Assembly (NCBI GenBank): GCA_025449115.1
Contig: JAHLKC010000094.1
Location: 1 to 64,000 of the forward strand
Length of the DNA stretch: 64,000 bases
Origin: Chytridium lagenaria
Taxonomy: Eukaryota > Chytridiomycota > Chytridiomycetes > Chytridiales > Chytridiaceae
Direction: 5' to 3'
The position numbers and the translations under genes were made by a program. Under the pieces are notes generated by a model. The model was given only the letters and a program-made list of their open reading frames with translations, was not told the DNA's origin and made no database searches. Shown in pieces: positions 1 to 10,731 of this stretch (position 1 is the first letter of the stretch; each line of letters starts with the position of its first letter).

Positions 1-1
1 C

Positions 2-586
2 GTCTGTGATGAGCGAAAATCATTCTTTTATCGTAATCGTCTCCAGTTCATCCATCGCTGCCGTCCACTACTTATTCAAAGTTCACAAGTTTTACATGTG
101 GAGACAGATATTGGAGAGCGGTTTGGGCAAGCCTTTGAAACTTTTTATTTGTTTCATGAATGCAATTGTGTTGACTCAAAACAAACAATTGCTGACAAGT
201 CAACAGCCATCACATCAAACAACTCATCGTTGGGATCAAAAAAGTACCTCAGACCGACCCCGGATACACTACGGCAGATATTTCTTGATTGGCAGCTGCT
301 GTTAAAGGGCATCAATACAATTGAACATGGCACAACTGCACCGGCATCGGTCGTACCTGTGAGCATTCCAGGATCCGTGGTCATGTCTGTAGCATCATCA
401 GCACCTCCCACCATCCCAGCACCACATTCTCAAGGATTGGAATCCATAACTCGAGTGGAAGTATTGCGGTGGAAACAGTGGAGTGGAGGAGCAGCAAGTG
501 GTTTGGGACCAGAGAGATGGATGGATGCGCATTTGGTACATACTCATTATTTCGATAATCAAAAGCATCCCCGTGCCATAGGTTAA
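2..586 (+). CDS. 3' end of an unidentified protein gene (partial)
   Basis: An open frame of about 195 codons runs from the left edge of the window to a TAA at 584-586, so only the C-terminal part is present. The first half is mixed basic/aromatic sequence; the second half is Pro/Ser/Val-rich and low in complexity, followed by a Trp-containing tail (RWKQWSG). I recognise no domain. The frame directly adjoins the F-BAR domain of the next gene and is in the same reading frame as it, so it could instead be an unspliced upstream part of that gene; the in-frame stop argues against this but one base error would remove it. Function unknown. Confidence 0.4.
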   Translation, partial: VCDERKSFFYRNRLQFIHRCRPLLIQSSQVLHVETDIGERFGQAFETFYLFHECNCVDSKQTIADKSTAITSNNSSLGSKKYLRPTPDTLRQIFLDWQLLLKGINTIEHGTTAPASVVPVSIPGSVVMSVASSAPPTIPAPHSQGLESITRVEVLRWKQWSGGAASGLGPERWMDAHLVHTHYFDNQKHPRAIG

Positions 587-3500
587 ACTGACACATACTT
601 TAACAGCAAACATTGTATAGGCTTTTTATCTGATGTTCGAGATTTGTCAAAGAACGCGCAGAGCTTGAGCGCGAGTTTGCAAGGAAGCTCGAATCGCTTG
701 CTCGAAGGCATGCGCATCGACGGGAAGACGGTCTGGAGCACCACCGCCACCACCTTCGTCCTTAGGAAGTGATCAAAGGAGAGTATCCCGGGATATGGGT
801 GAGGGAAGTATAGTTGAGGGCGAAGTCGACGAAGCGGGTAGTGTGTCAGGGGTGGAAGAAGAGGTCGATCACATGGATGGGTAAGAAGTGAATCTCTCTT
901 ACGATGCCTTAATGAATGTTTAAGACTTTCCACCACAATGAGAGAGCTTGGGGGCCATTTTTTTAGGAACAGAAAACAGGGCCAGGGCGCATCTTGCTCT
1001 CTCTAGTTCATTGTCTCAAAGCATTTCAGACAGACTTAAAACGCTTGCTGCGAAGCGAGAAGAGGGGAGAAAAAAGGTATTTTCCCGTCTCATATTTCCG
1101 TGCTATTATTTCGTTTCTATGTATTCTGTTTTCCTGAGCTTTTGGTTTCGTTGTGGCTTCTGTTACGGTGGGTAACCCGATACTTTTCACTTCAGCATAT
1201 TCTATTTTCGCAAAAGCTTGTAACGGAACGGGAGAAATTCTATGCTGAAAAGGACAAGGCTAAAAAGGAGTATGACGATGCATGTGATCAAGTCGAGACC
1301 CTTAAAGCAAAACATGACCGATCTTCGGATTCAAGAGTAAAGGAAAAGTTAAAGAAGGCTTGGCAGGACGAAACTTTGGATTTGAATAATGCAAAGGTTG
1401 GTTTTACACCTTTTTCTTGTTCCGTTCATGAGCTTGCTTTCTTTGTCCTAAATCTCTATATTCGATAGAATCTCTATGTACTCGCGATCGACATGGCAAA
1501 TGCAGTCAAGAAAAAGTATTACTGTCAAGACCTTCCCCATCTGTTAAAGGTATTGTGCACTAAAGTTATAGATAGATATCTTTCCGTGCCAGAGATATAT
1601 AGCTTATTACTGTTCAAATGCCTTTTCATTATCGTAACAGGACATGCAAGAGCTGGCAGAATCTACCATCCAGGGTTTAAAGAATATCTGGACTTCCTAC
1701 GCCGAAGAAGAAACACAATTTCTTGACGCCTGTCGCCGGCATACTACCTCCCTTACCTCCACCATTTCACTCGTAGATCCAGTATGTGACGCCGATCCCC
1801 GTGGTCCACAATTCTGGTTCTCCCTTCGTCAACAACACGAAGGTTCTTCCGAAGTGACAGCACCGCCGTTGCCGCTTGCACCGCAGCCACCGGATTTCGT
1901 ATTTGTGCCGAGTATTATGTGGAGGGAAAAGGCAGAGGTTGGGAAAGATGATGCGTCGCGGACCTACATGGTTAATCTTGTGAGGACGTTGAGGAAGCAG
2001 CTGGAGAAGCTGGATAAGGAGGTTGCGGTTAGGAGTAGAGGGGTGGAGGGAATGAAGGTTTTGATGGAGGCTTACACGAAGAATCCCAATCAAGGAGACG
2101 CGTTTGATGTGAAAGAGGTATGTAGAGCTTTTTAATATTCTCTTAGTTACTTTATGTTTATGCAATTCCTGAATCTATTATTCTCAATTCCTGATATTTA
2201 TCTCTTTTTTTGAACAAATCTACCATTCTCAAACACATCGCTTCAGAATATTCTTGAGATCAATCGTGAGCTGACACTTCTCATGAATGCAAGAACAAAG
2301 CTCAAGACCAATATTGACTTTATCGTTGCTAGTGTTGGAGGTAAAGCTCTTACTTATACTTAAATATTCTGATATCATTATTATTCAAAAGATGAGTGCC
2401 CATCAGATCGTTTTCATACCTTTAAAACAGCAGCATTCGCGATCCCGACAAGCTGCGACCAGTGCCGTCAAACAATATGGGGTGTTGCAAAGACAGGGTT
2501 ATGGTGTACGCGTGAGTTTCAAAGGACTGAGCCAAGATACTAATCACTTCTCATCTATTCTCTCATTGTGCTTCTCATTTTCTTCAATTTTAAACCTGAC
2601 CAAAAAGAATGGTATTCAAACTTTCGCATTAGTTTTTTTTTATGATTGAACGTTGTCTTTTATAAACTATAGTGGATTCAGCGCTCACGTAAAGTGCGAA
2701 CTCAAGATCGCGCCTACATGTTCAGGCGTCCGAATAGCCCGTTCACGAGCGGGGAGACCGAAGTCCATGTGCTCGCATCGGACAAGTACGCCAACAATAT
2801 CTAGACCAGGTTAGAATTTATACTAGACCGTTTCAGACTATTTAAACATACATACATAGTTCATCTGGAATCTGTCTCGGCTCAAAGCAGAGGTTGGATC
2901 GTTAGCTCGTGTATTATATGATTATGAACCTCCAAGCGATGCTCCCGAGGATGAGATCGCTGTGACTGAAGGGAATCTGTCTCAATCATCGAAGTCGGTG
3001 AGTATTTTTCTTTCATGCTTAATCTAATTATTTTAACTCTTAATGCTTCGTAGATGATGGCAGCGGTTGGACAAAAGTGAGTGGTTTAAATATCTATGAA
3101 CAATCTTTTCTCAAACATTAATATCTACTCCGACTATATAAGGTTCTCTGTGGCGAAAGCTGCGGTCTCGTCCCACCGCCTACATTCAAATTAAACCATC
3201 TGCTGCTCCTGCTTCCCACATCAACCCCGGTATTCCGATGTCCCGAAATCCCTCGGCTCCACCCGCCATCTCCCATATTCATCAATCAGCCGCTTCCGCC
3301 ATATCCCAGCTCGAAGCCGCTGCTTCTTCCACAACCTTACCTCCTACAACAACACCATCACCAGTCGCGGTAGCCTCTTCTATATTTATTAATCCACCTC
3401 CACCTGTCCCAACAATTTCACCTGCCGCCGCAGCCTCCGCTTCTACAACAATAACTCACCATCCGCCCTTAATTTGCCAAGAGCCTCTACCGACTCCCTC

Positions 3501-4196
3501 AGCTCCACCGCTACCTGTCGACACGGTCCCCACCCTCCCCGTCGCCCGCGAAATTCACATAGCACCGCCAATCGTGTCTCCTCTCTCACACACTGTATCG
3601 TATCATCACTACAGGCCTCTTCCGCAACAACCGTCGCTATTAAGTGTTCAGGCCGCATCGTATGCGTCAGTTCATGAGAGCGCGGATTGAGGGACTCGAG
3701 CGCAACTCTTGGAGACGCGCCGCCATCGCCAGACAAAGTGTCGGAGGTGTTTCATGAATGCGAAGGGGAGTTTGAGAAGGGGAGAAGGAGAGGAGTGACG
3801 GAAAGATGATGGGAGCGAAAATTGTCAATAACATGGATCCCTTGGACGGTGTCATTACGAACGCAAATATAGATGGGCCGATTTGCGTTAAAACTGTGAG
3901 TATTTACAACAGATTGAAGTTTCGTTCTTTCAGAAATATTCATTCGAGTTTACTAATACATATGCCTTGTTAAGCGGGCGTTGTTCGATTACAGCGAGCA
4001 TGGAGAAGATGAAATTTCGATGAAGGCAGGGCAAGAGCTTTTTATCCTTGAAAAAGGTATGCGGATAAAAATCGTCCTTCACATAAGTATCTAACTTTCG
4101 CTTCGATGCAAAAAAGATGACGGCTCAGGGTGGGTGACCGTACATGACGGCATGAGGGAGGGCCTCGTACCAGCTTCATATCTAGAATTACGATAA
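587..4196 (+). CDS. BZZ1: BZZ1-type F-BAR / C1 / double-SH3 actin-regulatory protein
   Basis: Homologue of Bzz1/TOCA proteins, which bind curved plasma membrane at endocytic sites and recruit WASP-type actin nucleators through SH3 domains. In order I see: an FCH/F-BAR start around 600-720 (FVKERAELEREFARKLESLA), more F-BAR helices at about 940-1070, 1210-1400, 1470-1550 and 1640-2120, a C1 zinc domain at 2410-2760 (AFAIPTSCDQC, then GFSAHVKCELKIAPTC), a first SH3 at about 2890-3210 (ARVLYDYEP ... DDGSGWTK ... TAYIQIK), a Pro/Ser/Thr-rich linker at about 3210-3690, and a C-terminal SH3 at 3973-4196 (RALFDYSEHGEDEIS ... GLVPASYLELR stop). At least seven exons. Frame is lost by one base at 643-645 (T run), 950-954 (G run), near 2985 and at 3172-3174 (C run), yet conserved sequence resumes at once, so these look like sequencing errors. 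The start codon is unresolved; a short upstream exon is likely. Confidence 0.85.
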
Positions 4197-4352
4197 ATAG
4201 GGGCGCTAATCATTGATTTTTAACTATGATTTGGATTTTCTGTTGTTACGGCGAAATGACCATTTATTAATATATGTTGGAAATCTCCAAAATTGTGTCT
4301 TGATTAAATAAGAGGAGCCGATTTGGATAATGGTGATTAAAAAAGGATGAAT

Positions 4353-6623
4353 TTATATCCTGACAATAATCTCTTCACACGCGTCTAAGATTGCTTTGTA
4401 AAACCTGATGAAAGAGACAAAGGTAAGAACAGAAGGCTCAAAAGAGACATATTTTTTCTTAAAAGAAGAAAAATACCTTTTAAACTCTATGGGGTCACCC
4501 TACATATTCAGATAATTAATATTGCATAACAAAAAGGAAAATATGGGATACACAAACCTTGCTTTTGCGAAAAACAACCAAGCTGATGCCTTCCGTTGCT
4601 GGCTGAATGCGAATTTCCCCGTTTAAAGGGCATTTTCTTCTATCTACCGTACCAAATACAATCTATCAAACATCCAAAAAATTACCATCGAACTGTAAGA
4701 TAATAATACTAAGTACCTGCATAAGTTTATGCTTCATCTTGTAGGGCACCACAAATTCTGTGAGCATTGAACATAACCGCTCAAAGATCTCGTGCGATTC
4801 CAGAGAACAGTAGAATCGTGTGATGGCATGGAATAGAAATAGATCGCCAAAGCCTTGACGTTGAACTTGACTACACGAAGTTGGTTGCATAATATATAAT
4901 TTAAAATGTGGTAAAAAAATAATTATTATAATGCGTCATAATTACCATAGTAGGGTCGTTTCTTGAAAGACCAGACGACATTCCGTCATCATTTTCGATC
5001 GCAGGTTGGGAGAACGAGAAGACATTTCGCGGCACCTCTGACTGTGAATATCCTTGCTGAGACATAGGCTCCGAAAACATGACTTCCGGTTGAGAATACG
5101 ACATCCTTAAAGTAAAATACAGCATATCAGCCCAAATCGCCGCAATATTGGAAAGACAGGAATACGTGATGAATGGACACGTACATAAGCGCATCTGATT
5201 CCTCCGTTTCAGATTCTCCTGAATAAAGCTTGCTTTTTATCATCTCGGCAAGAGCAACCGTGTCTTTGCACAATCCATCGCTAGAGAGCATAGCATTCGG
5301 TCTGCACAAGGTCACATTAGTAGGTAAGGATGACACAAAAAAAATCCCCGGGGAAAGCTGTCTTTCTTACTTGCAGAACCACGGATCAGACTGTATTTGC
5401 TTGATGGTATATCGTTTTGTCGCATTTACATTTAGTATTGACAGCAGCAATCCTAAGGAAAAATCGTAAGTCTGGAAATTCGGGTTCTAACACACGTAAC
5501 ACGGGTTTCGAGATTCGGTTCCAGGGATCATAATTAAGTCTATCTGGATAGTTTTTTGTGAATTGGCTAAAATCGGGATCATTTCTTGTCGGTTCTCCCC
5601 ACGGTGTATCTAATTTGATTAGAAAGCCAACAATGACTGTGCTTACTTCCTGCAAGGAGAGCGTAAAGAATGATACCGGATGACCAAATATCCACCTTCT
5701 GTCCTTCATACTGCCCTTGATAGATCTTAAAATCGTCAGGTACCATAATCTCAATCCAAACTCAAAAAATGAAACTAGACATTGACTTATACCTCGGGCG
5801 CGACGTAAGGTGCTGATCCGCATGGTGTTGTAAGCGGTCTAACTACCCCCTTATGACGAAAAACAGTGGCCAAACCAAAATCTGAGATCTTTAGGTTTCC
5901 TTGAACGGCTTAGCTACTGATTTTTGCTTTAAGTGAATACCAGATTCATCAAGGAGAATGTTCTACATGTAGCGTTAAAATAAAAGACGTAATAGGAAAG
6001 AGATAGAAAGAAATAGTATTGAAGTTGGCAGAAAAACTTACCTCCGGTTTTAAATCTCTATGTGCAATACCACAGTCATGAAGGTGTGCCTGATATTAGA
6101 CGATGTCAGAAATTAGAAAGGAAATAACTTCACCATTCCAGCGACCAGCTGCCTAAAGTAAAAGTGCGCCAAATTTTCTTCAACGCCAACATCGGGTGCT
6201 ATTATTGTAGTTTATATACAAGAGAAGACCTACAAATGATTTTCTCACCTATTTTGTCAAAAAGCTCTCCACCCGCACCATACTCCATTATCAGGTAATA
6301 GGCATACTCATCCTCCGACGTCGCAAAGAGGGAGATCGTGTTTACATGAGAGACTGACTTGTGGATGGTTGCTTCCTTAAGAAGCGTTTTCCCAATGTCG
6401 GGCCGCTTTGGATCCTTATAGACCATCTTCACAGCGACAAGCTCTCCAGATTCTGGATGAGAAGCGACGCGGACACTTTCCGAGAGCCCAACTCAAGTTA
6501 GACAGTCTCTCTTGCTCCATGATCCTGAACAACCTACCATGCATTCGCCCCTTCTCCAACGATGTCGCCCAGCATGAATCCATAAAGTGTCTTGGCATTC
6601 GGTGTCCAGTCCTCGAAGAGCAT
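4353..6623 (-). CDS. CHK1: Checkpoint serine/threonine kinase Chk1
   Basis: DNA-damage checkpoint kinase; in other eukaryotes it is activated by ATR and blocks mitotic entry by inhibiting Cdc25. The ATG at 6623 opens [16 protein letters not shown], followed by the glycine loop GEGANA, the ATP lysine in [11 protein letters not shown], the hinge [13 protein letters not shown], the catalytic loop [24 protein letters not shown] and VAPE, and the Chk1-typical lobe sequence PYDPWNRI-like ([12 protein letters not shown]). The C-terminal regulatory/KA1-like domain is present: [16 protein letters not shown], then [15 protein letters not shown] and [12 protein letters not shown] before the TAA at 4353-4355. 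About eight short introns, for example a small last exon after 4417. The glycine-loop exon appears one base out of frame near 6530. The stop of the next minus-strand gene upstream lies only 36 bases before this start codon, so the promoter must sit inside or overlap that gene's 3' end. Confidence 0.93.
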
Positions 6624-6659
6624 TGAAAGTCCGAATTGTCACTTTTTATTACTTTGAGC

Positions 6660-7954
6660 TTACAAAACAAGAGAAAACGCTAATGGCTTTCCAGCCATGA
6701 AGGGCACAACTGCGCGTGCGCTCCCATCATCATCAGTGAATGTCAGCTCCTTGGGGACTCCAAATTCAACTCGCTTCAGTGTGCATACCTGCTGCGGTCA
6801 ACGGGGTCCTCAAGACCATAAAACTTCCTTCCATTCTCACAGGCAAACGTCTTGAGTGAGCCAAGAGCCCCAAAAGAGTCTAGAACGTGTGCGAGGAACG
6901 AGGTCGTTTGAAAACCAGTGAAAACACCCGCGGCACCAACAGCAGTCTCCTTAGTGTGGCGGGGATGGGGAGCAGAATCGGTTCCAAGGAAGAACCTTGG
7001 TGGGCTGAAAAAGTTAAGCTACGCTTTTGATTCACAGGCAATCACCTTCAAGAACAACGTTGCGGAGTGCTTCACGATCGTGAGGGAACTTGGCAACTGG
7101 CTTGCAGAAGTTGTGGCATTGGCCTGCCCAATCATCGACAATTAAGGTGAGATGGTGGATAGTGATGGGCATCCAACTGTGGGTCCCAGTGATTTTACCT
7201 GCAAGAATTTAGCTTCAACTTACACATGTCGTTACCATGTCGACGCGGCTTTAGTGGTGGCATGTTCCAAAACAATACGAAGGTTGGGGAAGTCACGGTG
7301 AAGTTTTGCAAATGGGACAGGAAGCGCTCCTCAGCGTTCAAAACACATACATCCTTTAACATAATTAGACAGTGGGATCTTACTTAAACACGCACGTTTT
7401 CGGGATCGCTGGGGATCTCGCCGTGAAGGTTGAGGATCATTCCGACCTCCCCATGGCTTGAAAAACATGGTAATAGGTCTTATAGCTTTCAATTCCTTGG
7501 TCACTATTCCGTGGTGACTCCACGAGGGTAAGATTTAACACCTGCCAAATGTTAGGATTAAAATTAAAATCATAGTAGAATTACCTTTAACTCCAGCTGC
7601 TGCAGCCTTGCGAATCTCATCCGGTGTGAGTTCTGGACCAAGGTACAGAGTCATCAGAAAGTTTACGCTCGGTGCAAGCTTCTGCAACTCTGCTTTGTAA
7701 GCCATAGCTTGTTCCGTAGATGAAATGGGAGGTTTCAGGTTCGGCTGGAAATAGTCAACTCGTGTCAGTTCATTTAAGAGAAACCATCACGTAGGCCGTC
7801 CGAACTCCACCCGATTCCAGCATAGGAGTAACCAGCTTCATCATCGCTCCCTAAGTAAGCCCATATTCAGATTGCTGCATTACATATAGCCGAGTAGTAC
7901 CTGTCGGAGATGTGTGTGAAAGTCATCGATGCGCGGCAATGTGATGTCGGCCAT
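6660..7954 (-). CDS. URA4: Dihydroorotase (pyrimidine biosynthesis)
   Basis: Monofunctional dihydroorotase of the E. coli PyrC / yeast Ura4 type; it closes carbamoyl-aspartate to dihydroorotate, the third step of UMP synthesis, in the cytosol. The ATG at 7954 gives MADITLPRIDDFHTHLRQ with the zinc-binding HxH. Further family blocks follow across several short exons: MPNLKPPISSTEQA, GVKSYPRGVTTNSDQGI, the carboxylated-lysine/His region ending ILNLHGEIPSDPE, CHNFCKPVAKFPHDREALR, and FLGTDSAPHPRHTKE with the catalytic Asp. The C-terminal exon reads KRVEFGVPKELTFTDDDGS and ends at a TAA (6660-6662). Length (about 350 residues) is normal. It lies in tandem with CHK1 (36 bases) and downstream of the ZSWIM2-like gene (145 bases). 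No frame problem is needed in the blocks I checked. Confidence 0.93.
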
Positions 7955-8099
7955 ACTTCTTATGTATGTATTTACTCAATTGTCAATGTTCGTGGGGATT
8001 TTGACTTTTTTTTTTTGCCTCGATCGCACAACCTTCCTTTTCGTAAATTAACGTTGTTTATGTTTATACAAAGTATAATAAGGGCATATGTAAATGTGG

Positions 8100-10547
8100 T
8101 TAACGTGGGGAGTTGAACATAGACGAGTTGCTTCTAATGCCAAAACCTGTAATCATGCTGTCAAAACGATTTCTGGCGATAGATGCCTGTTGAAAGTCAG
8201 CTCCAGAGCGTTCCCTGGAAAGTGGCTGCACACGCGACTTTGTCCGTCTGTTCTTATGTAAAGGGGTGAATCTTGGAATGAGTCCCCTTCCGATTGTAGA
8301 TTCTGACTCACTCTTGCCCCTGCCGAAGGCCGCACTGAAGTTGGACATCGTATCAGAATCCATATACACGCTACCGCCTTCTGCAGGGGCAACATGACCG
8401 ACCGTAGGGTGATGGTTTGTGACCATCAAATCCGAAAAGGATAGGGTATCAGATCCTCCCACTGGTTCTCTTACATCTCCTGTATGTCTGAGATTCCTTC
8501 CTAATGAAGAGGAAGATTCGTGGAAAGATGATGTGTGGTTTTGGAAACTTTTCCTCAGTGGAGGAAGGATGGGGAGAGGACTAACTACGACCATTCTTTG
8601 AGATACCCTGACTTCGCTTTCGCGTGGTTGGAAAAGAGGTGGTATTTCCCCAAGCTGTGGTGACAAAAACTCCTGTGTTTTTCCAACAAGTGAGCCCGTG
8701 CCACCAATGCGTGGGAGACCAATTTGCTGCCTGGTTCCAAAAATCGCCATCGATCCTGGAGGAAGCTCATCTTTTGGTGTGGCCGCCTTATCTTTCTCAG
8801 AGCTCTGGGTCTTCCTTGATCCAGAACTCTTTTTTTTCCTGCTTCCAGATTTTTTTTGTCTCTCAAAGTCAATAGCGCTTCGATATGTTGCGCTATCTGT
8901 AGGCGCCTCATCGTCAATATTCCCATCGAGAGAATGATATGCAGCGGTACCGCATGTCGGGCATGTTGCTCTTTGCTGAATTAACCATCTGTCGATGCAT
9001 TGTTGGTGGAAACTATGTCCACAAGGTATAGACCGTGCAAGTTCCATGGGTTTGAAATTATCTGCACATATAGTGCATCTCTGACCGCCGCCAGCTAGGA
9101 GCAAATGCCCTCGTCTCAGTTGGACGGTGGGAAAAGTAGACACGATGTGTAGAGGCACCGAGCCCTGGACTGAAGGCTTGTCGAGTTGCAGCAAGAGTTC
9201 ATAGTCGTTATCATCCAAATCCCGGTTTTGAAGGTCATTTGCTATCCCATCTGGGACGATTGAAGAAACACTTCGAACTGATGGCACCCATTTCCGCGAG
9301 CTACGCTTTTGTCTATGACTAAATGAATGCTCACTAATACAAATATTACGTCTCAACTTTAAGTAGTTTAAGATACCTATGAGCTCCGTCCACAAAACAT
9401 TTATCGCAAAGAAAGTATGAGCGATTGTGAGATTTGCACACTATACATCTTAAGGCCCTCAGCAAAGACATTCATATTTCTGTTTACCTGTGAAGCTTCC
9501 CGACGATAGGACAAGCACCACATTCATTACATGCAGTGCCTATATAGAAAAATTAGAACGATTAGACATGAAGAATTTACCATAATGCTTCTCAGGCATT
9601 TCGTGGTGACTTTTGGATTTACTTTGCTCTGCAAATTCCTTCTTCAAATCATCGACGGTTCCGAAGTTTTTCCTGCACAGCTAAATTTAAAGTGAGCTCA
9701 TAATGATCATTCTACATAGCTTACCGGGCACTTTATATTGTCCATACCCATCGCCTTGGTTTGATGCTCAATAAGAATCTTCATACATTTCACGTGTAGA
9801 TTGTTTCCACAACTCATTTTGCAGTAAGTCGTAGTAACAGGATCTTCTATCAAGTCTTCTTGGCAAATAGGGCTGTAGTCGCAATAGCCATTAACAATTA
9901 TTTACGTGATAAAACCAAACCAGACATCTCCGTCTTCTATTGGCCGTCTTGGAACGTGATTTTTATTCTCGATTTGCCCTTGAGATGGCTCCACGACCTT
10001 TGCGGGTGTAATCATCTCCTTTATGCTGTTAGACCCCATAACGACAAGCGTCACCTTTCTTCGTCTGCTGCTTTGCATTATCTCCGATATCTCTCGCTCA
10101 ACAAGAGAATGCTGGAAAAGAAGATCACTCTCAAGTGGAACTCTAAACATCTTGATCATGACCCAAAGCTACCAAAAAACCATCATATCAGCATTTTTGC
10201 AAAGAACGACAGATCCTTCTTACAATATGAATGCACAGCTCCGATTCTCCGGTAAATGTGGAGCATGTGCAAGTATGCCGTGATCCCAGACCAACCTTCA
10301 CTTTGGTCGCTAACGAGTTCAAAGAAGCCCTTCGCTCTGATCCAGTTATAGTCCCAGTCGTGGATCCTTCATTGCTGGCGTCGGCAGGTTTGGCGTTAGA
10401 TGCAGAAGATCGATCGGAATCATCTCGCAGCACAAAGGCCATAGGACCCTGCTCCTGAACGACATAGAGATGCGCCTGCGATGCTTCCTGAATCCTTGCC
10501 TTTAATACCTCAGGGCAGCTGCGCCTCCAGGGCACCTCCCTTGACAT
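8100..10547 (-). CDS. ZSWIM2: ZSWIM2-like E3 ubiquitin ligase (SWIM, RING, ZZ, RING-H2)
   Basis: Homologue of ZSWIM2, an animal testis-enriched E3 ligase. The ATG at 10547 (MSREVPWRRSCPEV) matches the short basic start of the family. Domain order is that of ZSWIM2: a SWIM zinc motif at about 10200-10290 (HTCTCSTFTGESELCIHI), the linker FQHSLVEREISEI, a first RING near 9680-9870 (EDPVTTTYCKMSCGNNLHVK then DNIKCP), a ZZ finger near 9400-9540 (GTACNECGACPIVGKLHR, FLCDKCFVDGAH), and a RING-H2 at about 8930-9090 (CTICADNF ... CGHSFHQQCIDRWL ... CPTCG). The C-terminal 270 residues are Ser/Arg/Lys-rich without a recognisable domain. Upstream start triplets at 10565 are TTG and not credible. In animals the gene is linked to sperm; presence here hints at a flagellated life stage, which is inference. 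Confidence 0.85.
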
Positions 10548-10731
10548 CCGATGGTATAGTTCCAAGTGTCAATCAAAAATTTGTCACTGCTTTTTTTGTG
10601 TGTTAATATTTAATGTATTATTAAAAACTGCTCCATTATTTATACATCATACACAAAATAATCAATGCTATATTCAGTTAAAAACAAAGTATTCAAAGGA
10701 CGGTTGAAACAAGGCGATTTCGCAAAATAAA

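Noticed and set aside
600..4196. BZZ1 as a pseudogene
   Set aside because: Breaks are single bases mostly in homopolymers, domains are intact on both sides and the same pattern occurs in essential genes.
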